Assembly: GCA_964245825.1 (NCBI GenBank)
Contig: CAXTNT010000002.1
Coordinates: 186,001-250,000 of the forward strand
DNA: 64,000 nt
Direction: 5' to 3'
Source: CAJCIY01 sp964245825
Lineage (GTDB): Bacteria > Actinomycetota > Actinomycetes > Mycobacteriales > CAJCIY01
Part shown: in pieces, positions 1 through 8,289 of the stretch
Layout of the letters: every line of letters begins with the position of its first letter
Position numbering within the stretch: the stretch's first letter is position 1
Notes under the pieces: model-generated
Seen by the model: the letters and a program-made list of their open reading frames with translations, nothing else
Database searches by the model: none
Told to the model about the DNA's origin: nothing
Program-made: the position numbers and the translations under genes

Positions 1-2
1 AG

Positions 3-1460
3 CGCCAGGCCACCACCGAAGCCGGCACGATCGCGGGCCTCAACGTGCTGCGGATCGTGAACGAGCCGACCGCGGCCGCTCTCGCCTATGGGCTGGACAA
101 GGGCAACAAGGAGCAGACGATCCTGGTCTTCGACCTGGGCGGCGGCACCTTCGACGTGTCGCTGCTGGAGATCGGCGACGGCGTCGTGGAGGTCAAGTCG
201 ACCTCCGGTGACACCCACCTCGGCGGCGACGACTGGGACCAGCGTGTCGTCGACCACCTCGTCAAGACCTTCAGCGGCCAGCAGGGCGTCGACCTGTCCA
301 AGGACAAGATGGCCCTGCAGCGACTGCGCGAGGCGGCCGAGAAGGCCAAGATCGAGCTGTCCGGCTCGACCGAGACCACGATCAACCTGCCGTACATCAC
401 GGCCTCCGAGAACGGTCCGCTGCACCTCGAGGTGAAGCTCAGCCGCTCGGAGTTCCAGCGGATGACGCAGGACCTGCTCGACCGGACGAAGGCGCCGTTC
501 CACGCCGCGATCAAGGACGCCGGCATCTCGGTGGACAAGATCGACCACGTGGTGCTCGTCGGTGGCTCGACGCGCATGCCCGCGGTGACCGAGCTGGTCA
601 AGGAGCTCACCGGCGGCCAGGAGCCCAACAAGGGCGTCAACCCGGACGAGGTCGTCGCGGTCGGCGCGAGCCTGCAGGCCGGCGTCCTCAAGGGTGAGGT
701 CAAGGACGTCCTGCTGCTCGACGTGACCCCGCTGTCGCTGGGCATCGAAACCAAGGGCGGGGTGCTGACCGCGCTCATCGAGCGCAACACCACGATCCCG
801 ACCAAGCGATCCGAGGTCTTCACCACGGCCGACGACAACCAGCCTTCGGTACAGATCCAGGTGTACCAGGGCGAGCGGCCGATGGCGGCCGACAACAAGC
901 GGCTCGGGATGTTCGAGCTGACGGGCCTGCCGCCCGCCCCGCGCGGCGTCCCGAAGATCGAGGTCACGTTCGACATCGACGCCAACGGCATCGTCCACGT
1001 CAGCGCCAAGGACATGGGCACCGGCAAGGAGCAGTCGATGACGATCACCGGCGGCAGCGCCCTGCCCAAGGACGACATCGAGAAGATGGTGCGCGAGGCC
1101 GAGGAGTTCGCCGAGCAGGACAAGGCGCGCCGCGAGGAGGCCGACACCCGCAACGCCGGTGAGCAGCTCGTGTTCGCGACCGAAAAGTTCCTCGCCGAGA
1201 ACGGCGAGAAGATCCCGGCCGAGACCAAGGGCGAGGTGGAGACCAAGCTCTCCGACCTCCGGGGCGCGCTCGGCGGCAGCGACGCCGCGGCCATCAGGAC
1301 CGCGGCCGACGAGCTGTCGCGCGCCTCGCAGGCCATGGGATCGGCCATGTACGCCGGTGCCGAGGGCGCGGCGTCCGCGACCGGCGGCCCGAGCGGCGAG
1401 GCCGGAGCGGCCGACGACGACGTCGTCGACGCCGAGGTGATCGACGAGGAGAGCCAGTGA
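3..1460 (+). CDS. dnaK: Chaperone DnaK (Hsp70), 5' end outside the window
   Basis: ATP-dependent Hsp70 chaperone that binds unfolded peptides and cycles with DnaJ and GrpE in the cytoplasm. The reading frame is open from base 3, so about the first 130-140 residues are missing. The visible part has the NEPTAAALAYG segment, the phosphate-binding loop DLGGGTFDVS, the VLVGGSTRMP motif of the ATPase domain, the linker DVLLLDVTPLSLGIET, the substrate-binding domain and an acidic tail ending in DAEVIDEESQ. Its stop overlaps the grpE start by 4 bases, so the two are translationally coupled. The promoter and any HspR-binding repeat lie upstream of the window. Confidence 0.98.
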   Translation, partial: RQATTEAGTIAGLNVLRIVNEPTAAALAYGLDKGNKEQTILVFDLGGGTFDVSLLEIGDGVVEVKSTSGDTHLGGDDWDQRVVDHLVKTFSGQQGVDLSKDKMALQRLREAAEKAKIELSGSTETTINLPYITASENGPLHLEVKLSRSEFQRMTQDLLDRTKAPFHAAIKDAGISVDKIDHVVLVGGSTRMPAVTELVKELTGGQEPNKGVNPDEVVAVGASLQAGVLKGEVKDVLLLDVTPLSLGIETKGGVLTALIERNTTIPTKRSEVFTTADDNQPSVQIQVYQGERPMAADNKRLGMFELTGLPPAPRGVPKIEVTFDIDANGIVHVSAKDMGTGKEQSMTITGGSALPKDDIEKMVREAEEFAEQDKARREEADTRNAGEQLVFATEKFLAENGEKIPAETKGEVETKLSDLRGALGGSDAAAIRTAADELSRASQAMGSAMYAGAEGAASATGGPSGEAGAADDDVVDAEVIDEESQ

Positions 1461-2095
1461 CGGCCGACCTGCCCGAGCCCGAGCAGCCGGTCGTCCGCGA
1501 CAAGCGGCGGTTCAACCCGGACGGGTCGGTGCGCGAGACCGACCCGGCCGGGGCACCGACGCCGGCCGCAGCGGTCCCGGCGCCGCCCGCCGCCGCCGTC
1601 CCGCCGGCCGCTGACCCAGAGGTCGCGGAGCTGACCGACACCCTGCAGCGGCTCAAGGCCGAGTACGACAACTACCGCCGTCGTACCGAGAAGGAGAAGC
1701 AGGCGGTTGGCGATTTCGCGACCGCCCAGGTGCTGAGCCTGCTGCTGCCGATGCTCGACGACGTCGAGCGGGCGCGGGCGCACGGCGACCTCACCGGCGC
1801 GTTCGCGGCGGTCGGCGACGCCCTGACGGCCGTCGTCACCAAGCTCGGGCTGGAGCGGTACGGCGAGGCCGGCGAGGTCTTCGACCCGCAGGTGCACGAC
1901 GCGGTGATGACCGCCGCCCCGGTCGCCGGGGCCGAGACCACCGTGGTGTCCGAGGCGTTCCGGCCCGGGTACCGCTTCGGGGGCCGAGTGCTCCGACCCG
2001 CACAGGTGGCGGTGGCCGAGCCTGCCCCGACGCCGGCCGCGGCGCCGGACACGGGTGGCGGTGGAACGGCGAGCGACCCGGCGGGCGAGGCATGA
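1457..2095 (+). CDS. grpE: Nucleotide exchange factor GrpE
   Basis: GrpE releases ADP from DnaK and so sets the chaperone cycle speed. The 212-residue protein has a proline/alanine-rich N-terminal tail, a long helix around LKAEYDNYRRRTEKEKQ (about residues 66-85), and the C-terminal beta domain with FDPQVHDAV and GYRFGGRVLRPAQV, which are GrpE hallmarks. It starts with GTG inside the dnaK stop region and overlaps dnaJ by 4 bases. The Pro/Ala-rich C-terminal extension after the beta domain is low complexity and probably disordered. Confidence 0.97.
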   Translation: MTADLPEPEQPVVRDKRRFNPDGSVRETDPAGAPTPAAAVPAPPAAAVPPAADPEVAELTDTLQRLKAEYDNYRRRTEKEKQAVGDFATAQVLSLLLPMLDDVERARAHGDLTGAFAAVGDALTAVVTKLGLERYGEAGEVFDPQVHDAVMTAAPVAGAETTVVSEAFRPGYRFGGRVLRPAQVAVAEPAPTPAAAPDTGGGGTASDPAGEA

Positions 2096-3228
2096 GCGCG
2101 GCGGACAACGTCGAGAAGGACTTCTACGCCGCTCTCGGTGTCCCGAAGACCGCGTCCGCCGCCGAGATCAAGAAGGCCTACCGCAAGCTCGCGCGTGAGC
2201 TGCACCCCGACAAGAACCCCGGCGACGACGCGGCCGAGGCGCGCTTCAAGTCGGTCTCCGAGGCCTACGACGTGCTTTCGGACGACAAGCGCCGCAGCGA
2301 GTACGACGAGGCGCGCGCCCTGTTCGGCAGCGGCGTCCGGCGCCCGGCCGGCGGAGCGGCGGGAAATCCTTACGGCACAAGCACGTTCGACCTGGGCGAC
2401 CTGCTCGGCAACAGCGGCGGCAACCTCGGCGACGTGCTCGGCGGCCTGTTCGGGGGCGGTCGGCAGCGGGGCGGAGCCCGGGGCGAGGACCTGTCCGCCT
2501 CGGTGACGGTCGACCTGCGCTCGACGCTCGTCGCCCAGGAGGTCAACGTCAGGCTGCCCGGCGGGGCGCCCTGCGACGTCTGCCGCGGCAGCGGCGCCGC
2601 GCCCGGTACCGCTCCGCACGCCTGCACGGTGTGCGGCGGCAGCGGCATGACCACCTCCAATCAGGGCGGCTTCGCCTTCGCCGCGCCGTGCGCCGCCTGC
2701 CGCGGTCAGGGCCAGGTCGTGGACACGCCGTGCCCCGCGTGCGCCGGCACCGGCAGTCGGGAGCGGGTGCAGAAGATCCGGGTTCCGGCCGGCGTCCGCA
2801 GCGGCCAGCGGCTACGGGTGCGCGGGCGCGGCACCGCGGGCGCCCGCGGTGGGCCGGCCGGCGACCTGGAGGTCACGGTCCGCGTCACCACCGACGCGGT
2901 CTTCGGGCGGGACGGCGACGCGCTCACCCTGACCGTCCCCGTCACGTTCCCGGAGGCCGCTCTCGGCACCACCCTGCGGGTTCCCACCCTCGACGGCACG
3001 GTGACCCTCAAGGTCCCCGCCGGGACCACCTCCGGACGGCGGCTACGGGTCCGTGAACGCGGCTTCCCGGGGCCGGGGGGCGTACGCGGTCCGCTGCTCG
3101 TGACCGTCGAGGTGGCGGTCCCGCAGAAGCTGACCGGCAAGGCCAGAGAGGCCCTGGAGGCGTACGCGGCGGAGGAGACGGCCGACCCGCGGGCGCACCT
3201 GACCGACCTGGCGGGCGGTCGGCCGTGA
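2092..3228 (+). CDS. dnaJ: Co-chaperone DnaJ (Hsp40, type I)
   Basis: DnaJ stimulates DnaK ATPase and delivers substrates. The 378-residue protein has, in order: a J domain with the HPD triad (ELHPDKNPG, about residues 37-45), a Gly/Phe-rich linker, a zinc-binding region with four CxxCxGxG-type repeats (CDVCRGSG, CTVCGGSG, CAACRGQG, CPACAGTG), and the C-terminal substrate-binding domains. This is the complete type I layout. It lies in the dnaK-grpE-dnaJ-hspR operon with 4-base overlaps on both sides. Actinobacteria often carry a second dnaJ paired with hrcA; this copy is the dnaK-operon one. Confidence 0.97.
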   Translation: MSAADNVEKDFYAALGVPKTASAAEIKKAYRKLARELHPDKNPGDDAAEARFKSVSEAYDVLSDDKRRSEYDEARALFGSGVRRPAGGAAGNPYGTSTFDLGDLLGNSGGNLGDVLGGLFGGGRQRGGARGEDLSASVTVDLRSTLVAQEVNVRLPGGAPCDVCRGSGAAPGTAPHACTVCGGSGMTTSNQGGFAFAAPCAACRGQGQVVDTPCPACAGTGSRERVQKIRVPAGVRSGQRLRVRGRGTAGARGGPAGDLEVTVRVTTDAVFGRDGDALTLTVPVTFPEAALGTTLRVPTLDGTVTLKVPAGTTSGRRLRVRERGFPGPGGVRGPLLVTVEVAVPQKLTGKAREALEAYAAEETADPRAHLTDLAGGRP

Positions 3229-3653
3229 CCGAGGGTGGCCTGTCGGAGCGCCCGGTCTACGTCATCAGCGTGGCCGCCGAGCTGGCCGGCATGCACCCGC
3301 AGACCCTCCGCGGCTACGACCGGCTGGGCCTGGTCGTGCCGGGCCGCGCCGGCCGCGCCCGTCGCTACTCCGACCGCGACGTGGCGCTGCTGCGCGAAGT
3401 CGGTCGGCTCTCGGCCCAGGAGGGCGTCGGTCTGGCCGGCATCCGCCGCATCCTTGAGCTGCGGCGTGAGGTGGCCGCCCTGCAGGCTCAGCTGCAGGAA
3501 CTCGAGGTCGACCTCGCCCGGGCGCAGGCGGACGCCAGGGCCGCGAGCGACGCGGCCGTGCACGCGCACCGCGTCGCGACCCGCCGCGAACTCGTCCCGC
3601 TGCGCGAGCAACCGGGCACGAGCGTCGTGCTCTACCGGCGTCGCAGGCGCTGA
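3225..3653 (+). CDS. hspR: Heat-shock repressor HspR (MerR family)
   Basis: HspR is the actinobacterial repressor of the dnaK operon and clpB; known family members need DnaK as co-repressor and bind HAIR inverted repeats. The 142-residue protein has a MerR-type winged helix at its N-terminus (VISVAAELAGMHPQTLRGYDR, with RARRYSDRDVALL as the wing region) followed by a coiled-coil-like stretch rich in Leu, Gln and Glu (about residues 85-115). It starts at GTG 3225, overlapping the dnaJ stop by 4 bases. Its place as fourth gene implies feedback control of its own operon. No clear HAIR element is present in the short gap before clpB. Confidence 0.94.
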   Translation: MTEGGLSERPVYVISVAAELAGMHPQTLRGYDRLGLVVPGRAGRARRYSDRDVALLREVGRLSAQEGVGLAGIRRILELRREVAALQAQLQELEVDLARAQADARAASDAAVHAHRVATRRELVPLREQPGTSVVLYRRRRR

Positions 3654-3692
3654 CAACCCTTTTCCCGCAAGAACTCTCGCAAGGACGACGGC

Positions 3693-6257
3693 ATGGACGC
3701 ATCGAACCTGACCACCAAGAGCCGCGAGGCGCTGTCCGCGGCCGTGACCCGCGCCGCCACCACCGGCAACCCCGAAGTGGACCCGGCGCACCTGCTCGTC
3801 GCGCTTCTCGCCGACACCGAGGGCGCAGCGCTCGGCGTGCTCGGCGCCGCCGGCGCCGACCCCGCCGTCGTGGCGCGCGGTGCCGAGTCCCTGGTGGGCC
3901 GGCTGCCCGCCGCGCGCGGCGCCACCGCGGCCGCGCCGAACCTCGGCCGCGCGCTGCTGACCGTGCTGGAGAGCGCCGCCAAGGAGGCAGCGCAGCTGCA
4001 CGACGACTACGTGTCCACCGAGCACCTGCTCGTCGCGCTGGCCGCCGACGGCGGCCACGACGTCCGCGGCCTGCTGCCGCCGAAAGACGCCCTGCTGCAG
4101 GCATTCACGGCCGTACGCGGCAACCGCCGGGTGACCAGTCCCGATCCCGAGTCGACGTACCAGGCGCTGGAGAAGTACGGCGTGGACCTGACCGAGCGGG
4201 CCCGCGCCGGTGAACTCGACCCGGTGATCGGCCGCGACGTCGAGATCCGCCGGGTCGTGCAGGTGCTGTCCCGGCGTACCAAGAACAACCCGGTCCTGAT
4301 CGGTGAGCCGGGGGTCGGCAAGACAGCCATCGTCGAGGGGCTGGCGCAGCGGATCGTGGCCGGCGACGTGCCCGAGTCGCTGCGCGACCGGCGGGTGATC
4401 TCGCTCGACCTCGGCGCGCTCGTCGCGGGGGCGAAGTTCCGGGGCGAGTTCGAGGAACGGCTCAAGAGCGTGCTCGCCGACATCGCCGACTCGGACGGCG
4501 AGGTCGTCACGTTCATCGACGAACTGCACACCATCGTCGGCGCCGGTGCGGCCGAGGGCTCGATGGACGCCGGCAACATGATCAAGCCGCTGTTGGCGCG
4601 CGGTGAGCTGCGGCTGGTCGGCGCCACCACGCTCGACGAGTACCGCCAGCACATCGAGAAGGACGCCGCGCTGGAGCGCCGGTTCGCGCCGGTGCTGGTC
4701 GGGGAGCCGAGCGTCGAGGACACCGTGGCGATCCTGCGCGGCCTCAAGGGCCGGTACGAGGCCCACCACAAGGTCGTCATCACCGACGCCGCGCTGGTGG
4801 CCGCCGCGGCGCTGTCCGACCGCTACGTCACGGCGCGGTTCCTGCCGGACAAGGCGATCGACCTCGTCGACGAGGCGGCATCCCGGCTGCGGATGGAGAT
4901 CGACTCCCGGCCGGTCGAGATCGACGAGCTGCAACGGCAGGTCGACCGGATGCTGATGGAGGAGATGGCGCTCGACCGCGAGATCGACGAGGCCTCCGTC
5001 GCCCGGCTCGCCACCCTGCGCGCCGAGCTCGCCGACCGGCGCGAGGAGCTGGGCGCGCTGACCGCGCGGTGGGAGCGCGAGAAGTCCGGCCTCAACCGCG
5101 TCGGCGAGCTCAAGCAGTACCTCGACGACCTGCACACCCAGCTCGAGCGGGCGCAGCGCGACGGTGACCTGGAGACCGCGAGCCGGCTGTCGTACGCGGA
5201 GATCCCGGCCGCCGAGCGGGAGCTGGCCGAGGCCGCGGCGACCGAGAGCGCGGCCGCGCCGATGGTGAAGGAGGAGGTCGGCCCGGACGACATCGCCGAC
5301 GTCGTGTCGGCCTGGACCGGCATCCCCGCCGGCCGCCTGCTGGAGGGGGAGACCGCGAAGCTGCTGCGGATGGAGGAGCTGTTGTCGGCACGCGTCGTCG
5401 GGCAGGATGGCGCCGTGCGCGCGGTCGCCGACGCCGTCCGCCGCGCCCGTGCCGGGGTCGCCGACCCCGACCGCCCCACTGGCTCGTTCCTGTTCCTCGG
5501 CCCCACCGGTGTCGGCAAGACCGAGCTGGCCAAGGCGCTGGCCGAGTTCCTGTTCGACGACGAGCGCTCAGTGGTCCGGATCGACATGAGCGAATACGGC
5601 GAGAAGCACTCCGTCGCGCGGCTGGTCGGGGCTCCCCCCGGCTACGTCGGGTACGAGGCGGGCGGCCAGCTGACCGAGGCGATCCGCCGGCGTCCGTACA
5701 GCGTCATCCTGCTGGACGAGGTGGAGAAGGCTCACCCGGACGTGTTCGACCTGCTGCTGCAGGTGCTCGACGACGGCCGGCTCACCGACGGCCAGGGCCG
5801 CACGGTCGACTTCCGGTCCACCATCCTGGTACTGACCTCCAACCTCGGGTCGCAGTACCTCATCGACCCCACGCTGTCGCCTGACGACGCCCGCGAGGAG
5901 GTGCTGGGCGCGGTGCGGCGCGCGTTCAAGCCCGAGTTCCTCAACCGGCTCGACGACGTACTGGTGTTCGAGGCGCTCAGCCGCGACGACCTCGCCGGCA
6001 TCGTGGACATCGCCGTGACCCGCTTGGGCGAGCGGCTGGCTGACCGACGCCTGGTCCTGGAGGTTGCGCCCGCGGCCCGGGAGTGGCTGGCGGACAAGGG
6101 TTTCGACCCGCTCTACGGCGCCCGGCCGCTGCGCCGGCTGGTGCAGCGCGAGGTCGGCGATCCGTTGGCCCGCGCGCTGATCGCCGGCACGATCCGCGAC
6201 GGCGACACGGTGGCCGTCGACGTCCGCGACGGGGAGCTCGCGGTGGGCGCGGCCTGA
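3693..6257 (+). CDS. clpB: Disaggregase ClpB (Hsp100)
   Basis: Hexameric AAA+ disaggregase that works with DnaK to rescue aggregated proteins. The 854-residue product has the N-terminal Clp repeat domain, a first ATPase domain with Walker A GEPGVGKTA (about residue 206), a middle coiled-coil region (about 410-520), and a second ATPase domain with GPTGVGKTE (about 608) and RIDMSEYGEKHSV. Length is normal for ClpB. It lies 39 bases after hspR on the same strand, so it may be read through from the dnaK operon; I see no convincing HAIR repeat or separate promoter in that gap. Confidence 0.97.
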   Translation: MDASNLTTKSREALSAAVTRAATTGNPEVDPAHLLVALLADTEGAALGVLGAAGADPAVVARGAESLVGRLPAARGATAAAPNLGRALLTVLESAAKEAAQLHDDYVSTEHLLVALAADGGHDVRGLLPPKDALLQAFTAVRGNRRVTSPDPESTYQALEKYGVDLTERARAGELDPVIGRDVEIRRVVQVLSRRTKNNPVLIGEPGVGKTAIVEGLAQRIVAGDVPESLRDRRVISLDLGALVAGAKFRGEFEERLKSVLADIADSDGEVVTFIDELHTIVGAGAAEGSMDAGNMIKPLLARGELRLVGATTLDEYRQHIEKDAALERRFAPVLVGEPSVEDTVAILRGLKGRYEAHHKVVITDAALVAAAALSDRYVTARFLPDKAIDLVDEAASRLRMEIDSRPVEIDELQRQVDRMLMEEMALDREIDEASVARLATLRAELADRREELGALTARWEREKSGLNRVGELKQYLDDLHTQLERAQRDGDLETASRLSYAEIPAAERELAEAAATESAAAPMVKEEVGPDDIADVVSAWTGIPAGRLLEGETAKLLRMEELLSARVVGQDGAVRAVADAVRRARAGVADPDRPTGSFLFLGPTGVGKTELAKALAEFLFDDERSVVRIDMSEYGEKHSVARLVGAPPGYVGYEAGGQLTEAIRRRPYSVILLDEVEKAHPDVFDLLLQVLDDGRLTDGQGRTVDFRSTILVLTSNLGSQYLIDPTLSPDDAREEVLGAVRRAFKPEFLNRLDDVLVFEALSRDDLAGIVDIAVTRLGERLADRRLVLEVAPAAREWLADKGFDPLYGARPLRRLVQREVGDPLARALIAGTIRDGDTVAVDVRDGELAVGAA

Positions 6258-6280
6258 GCCACGAGCGAACCGCGTGGCTC
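6256..6280 (+). terminator. Hairpin terminator after clpB
   Basis: An 8-bp perfect stem (GAGCCACG with CGTGGCTC) and a 9-base loop start inside the clpB stop codon. There is no U-run, as is common for high-GC actinobacterial terminators. It would close the heat-shock operon before the toxin-antitoxin genes. Confidence 0.6.
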
Positions 6281-6302
6281 GGCGATGATGCGGCTCGGAA
6301 AA

Positions 6303-6334
6303 CGTACACATGCTGATGACTCCTTCTGTACGCT
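6303..6334 (+). promoter_or_regulatory. Promoter and possible operator of the first toxin-antitoxin operon
   Basis: CGTACA (6303-6308) and TGTACG (6327-6332) form an inverted repeat. TACGCT (6329-6334) fits the TANNNT -10 consensus and ends 6 bases before the GTG start at 6341, so the mRNA is probably leaderless. The dyad overlaps the -10 box, where a self-repressing antitoxin would bind; that role is inferred. Confidence 0.5.
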
Positions 6335-6340
6335 TAACCG

Positions 6341-6604
6341 GTGGACGTCGCGATCACCGCGCTGCGCGCAGACCTGGCCCGCTGGATCGACCGCGCGCGC
6401 TCCGGTGAGGAGGTCGTCGTCACCGACCGGGGCACGCCGGTGGTGCGAATGCTCCCCGTCGACGCTGCGCCGCTGCTCGACGAACTGGTCACGGCCGGTG
6501 TGATCGGTCGCGAGGGACGCGCTGCCCGGCCGGCCGCGCGGAACGCTCGACGGGTCCGTGCCACCGGTGCGGTCGCCGATCTGGTGAGCGAGCAGCGCGG
6601 CTGA
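6341..6604 (+). CDS. Antitoxin of the Phd/YefM type
   Basis: An 87-residue protein that should neutralise the PIN toxin encoded next to it and repress the operon. The N-terminal half has the Phd/YefM pattern: a short strand, a helix (ALRADLARWIDRARSGEEV) and VVTDRGTPVVRMLPV. The C-terminal half is Arg/Ala-rich, the region that usually wraps the toxin. It starts at GTG 6341, with no Shine-Dalgarno, 6 bases after a -10 box. One base separates its stop from the toxin start. The family call is by motif and context. Confidence 0.82.
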   Translation: MDVAITALRADLARWIDRARSGEEVVVTDRGTPVVRMLPVDAAPLLDELVTAGVIGREGRAARPAARNARRVRATGAVADLVSEQRG

Positions 6605-6605
6605 C

Positions 6606-7043
6606 GTGCTCGTCTACTTCGACGCCAGCGCCTCGGTGAAGCTGCTGGTCGAGGAGGAGGGCAGCGAGGTGGCAGCCACGCTCTGGGACGGCTGCGATGC
6701 GGCCGTCGCCAGCAGGCTCGCCTACGTCGAGGTCCGTGCCGCGCTCGCGTCGGCCGGTCGGGCGGGGCGGCTCCCTCGCAAGTCTCTGCGGCGCGCGGAG
6801 CAGGCATGGGAGGGGTTCTGGGCCAGCACCCGTCCGGTCGAGCTGACCTCGTCGCTGACTGCGGACGCCGGCGACCTCGCCGCGCGGTACGCGCTGCGCG
6901 GCGCCGACGCGGTCCACCTCGCGAGCCTCCGGGCGGTCGGGACGGCGGACACGGTCTTCGCCACCTGGGACGCGCGGCTACGCGCCGGAGCCCTCGCCGC
7001 GGGGGCCCGGGTCGCTCCGCTGTGGACCGTCTCCGGCGGGTGA
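6606..7043 (+). CDS. PIN-domain toxin (VapC family)
   Basis: A 145-residue PIN-domain ribonuclease toxin; VapC enzymes cut tRNA, rRNA or mRNA using Mg2+ held by acidic residues. The expected acids are visible: Asp in VYFDASASVKLL (residue 6), Glu in YVEVRAAL (about residue 41), Asp in GADAVHLAS (about 100) and Asp in TWDARL (about 119). It starts at GTG 6606, one base after the antitoxin stop. It faces the MazF gene tail to tail with only 27 bases between stops. The target RNA cannot be told from sequence. Confidence 0.88.
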   Translation: MLVYFDASASVKLLVEEEGSEVAATLWDGCDAAVASRLAYVEVRAALASAGRAGRLPRKSLRRAEQAWEGFWASTRPVELTSSLTADAGDLAARYALRGADAVHLASLRAVGTADTVFATWDARLRAGALAAGARVAPLWTVSGG

Positions 7044-7070
7044 TCGCGCGTCCTGCGGGCGTTCCGCGCG

Positions 7071-7418
7071 CTAGAGCTGCAGGTGGATACGGAGCGCGTC
7101 GTCGAGGTCGGCCATGTCGGCGGCCGGGACGTGCCCGAGCACCGACCCGATCCGCTCGACGCTGACCGACCGGACCTGTTCGCACTGCGCCTTCGAGTCC
7201 ATCCGCAGGCCGGTGACCGATTCCGAGAGCAAGGTCTGGAAGGCGAACACCCGGGCGACGTTGCTCGTGACCGGGACAACCGTGACGACACCTCGGCCCA
7301 GACGCGCGGCCGAGGCATTCGCCCGGTCGTTGCTCACGATGACGGCGGGACGGCGCTTGCCCGCCTCGCTGCCTCGTACCGGTTCGAGATCGACGAGCCG
7401 GATCTCACCGCGGCGCAT
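7071..7418 (-). CDS. MazF/PemK-family endoribonuclease toxin
   Basis: A 115-residue CcdB/MazF-fold toxin; the family cleaves single-stranded mRNA at short motifs. Diagnostic segments are MRRGEIRLVDLEPVRGSEAG at the start, KRRPAVIVSND, the TVVPVTSN strand and the SKAQCEQVRSV segment with the conserved Gln/Val pattern. A longer in-frame ORF extends to 7514, but it overlaps the antitoxin gene heavily and lacks similarity, so ATG 7418 is chosen. It overlaps the upstream antitoxin by 14 bases, which implies coupled translation. Confidence 0.88.
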   Translation of the reverse strand: MRRGEIRLVDLEPVRGSEAGKRRPAVIVSNDRANASAARLGRGVVTVVPVTSNVARVFAFQTLLSESVTGLRMDSKAQCEQVRSVSVERIGSVLGHVPAADMADLDDALRIHLQL

Positions 7419-7635
7419 CGCCGAGCCCGTCCGCCGCCGTGGTCTGCCAGACGCCCTCTTCTCCCGACGCGTGCCACTCGTCCCACGCGGCGGCGTAGTC
7501 GTCCTCCAGGTCACGCAGCTGCAGCAGGCGGATCGCGTGCTGGACGGCGGCCGACCGCGAGGGCAGCCCGGCGGTCCGAGCGTATGCGTCGAGGAGCGCC
7601 ACCTCGGCGTCCGGGATGCTGACGCTGATCTTCAT
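7405..7635 (-). CDS. Ribbon-helix-helix antitoxin (MazE-like)
   Basis: A 76-residue antitoxin for the MazF-type toxin. The N-terminus KISVSIPDAEVALLDAYAR followed by GLPSRSAAVQHAIRLLQ is the strand-helix-helix pattern of RHH DNA-binding domains. The tail (LEDDYAAAWDEWHASGEE) is acidic and aromatic, as expected of the toxin-binding part. It precedes the toxin on the minus strand and overlaps it by 14 bases. The start ATG at 7635 lies 6 bases after a TAGCAT box, so it is probably translated from a leaderless mRNA. Confidence 0.86.
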   Translation of the reverse strand: MKISVSIPDAEVALLDAYARTAGLPSRSAAVQHAIRLLQLRDLEDDYAAAWDEWHASGEEGVWQTTAADGLGDAPR

Positions 7636-7641
7636 ACCCCG

Positions 7642-7647
7642 ATGCTA
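7642..7647 (-). promoter_or_regulatory. -10 box of the RHH/MazF operon
   Basis: TAGCAT on the minus strand, followed by 6 bases (CGGGGT) and the antitoxin ATG. This is the leaderless layout. The box contains the TAG stop of the upstream acetyltransferase gene. Confidence 0.5.
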
Positions 7648-8244
7648 CCTCGGTACGACCACACCATCCACGGCCGGTACCCTCGGCGCCGTGGGCGATA
7701 GGTCCTCTATCAGCAAGCTGAACATGTGTGCGTCGACCAGGTCGCCCGCGTTCGAGGTCAAGTAGGCACGGAGCACCCCTTCGTGACTCATCCCGGCTGC
7801 GAGCATGCTGCGGAGGCTGGCCCCGTTGTCTGTCTCGCACGCGCCCTGGATGCGGACGACTCCGTGCGCGAAGGCGTGCGCGGCGGCCAGGCGCAGCGAC
7901 CGCGGCGCGAAGCGGCGGCCGCGGAACGAGGGCGCCACCCAGGAGCCGGCGTGGGCCCGTCGATTCGCCCAGTCGATGTTCTTGAGCGCGCGCCGACCAG
8001 CCAGCTCGGCCGTCCGGGTGTCGACGATGGCCCACTCCCACGCCTCACCGGCTGCGGCCGTCGCCGCGCTGCGCGCGATCCACGCGGACGCCGCCTCTGC
8101 GGAGGGCTCCGGCACGGTGTTGTGGGCCCGGATCGCCGGGTCGCGCCAGATAGTGGCGAGAGCGGCCGCGTCGGTGTCGGCGAATGCCCGGAGGGTGATC
8201 ACGCCGTCCGTCAGCACCGGCACGTCCAGGGGACCGGTGGCCAT
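7645..8244 (-). CDS. GNAT-family N-acetyltransferase (RimJ/RimL-like)
   Basis: A 199-residue acetyl-CoA-dependent acetyltransferase. It has the family's N-terminal strand (GVITLRAFADTDAAAL), a central WAIVDTRTAELAGR strand pair, the acetyl-CoA loop VAPSFRGRRFAPRSLRL and the downstream CETDNGASLRSMLAAGM segment typical of RimJ/RimL-type enzymes. The ORF extends far upstream on paper, but that part overlaps pyrE; the true start is ATG 8244, 6 bases after a TACGCT -10 box. It is divergent from pyrE. The substrate (ribosomal protein, amine or antibiotic) is unknown. Confidence 0.85.
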   Translation of the reverse strand: MATGPLDVPVLTDGVITLRAFADTDAAALATIWRDPAIRAHNTVPEPSAEAASAWIARSAATAAAGEAWEWAIVDTRTAELAGRRALKNIDWANRRAHAGSWVAPSFRGRRFAPRSLRLAAAHAFAHGVVRIQGACETDNGASLRSMLAAGMSHEGVLRAYLTSNAGDLVDAHMFSLLIEDLSPTAPRVPAVDGVVVPR

Positions 8245-8250
8245 CCGCCA

Positions 8251-8282
8251 AGCGTAGGCAGCCGCCGACGCGTGGGTAACCT
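8251..8282. promoter_or_regulatory. Divergent leaderless promoters of the GNAT gene and pyrE
   Basis: On the minus strand TACGCT (8251-8256) ends 6 bases before the GNAT ATG. On the plus strand TAACCT (8277-8282) ends 7 bases before the pyrE ATG. The two -10 boxes lie 20 bases apart within a 45-bp intergenic gap. Confidence 0.5.
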
Positions 8283-8289
8283 CGGCGCC

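Noticed and set aside
3654..3692. HAIR operator (CTTGAGT-N7-ACTCAAG) before clpB
   Set aside because: The 39-base gap contains CTCGCAAG and GCAAGAACT but no matching inverted repeat.
2706..5135. An 809-codon minus-strand frame opposite dnaJ, hspR and clpB
   Set aside because: It is antisense to well-identified genes and has no recognisable motif.
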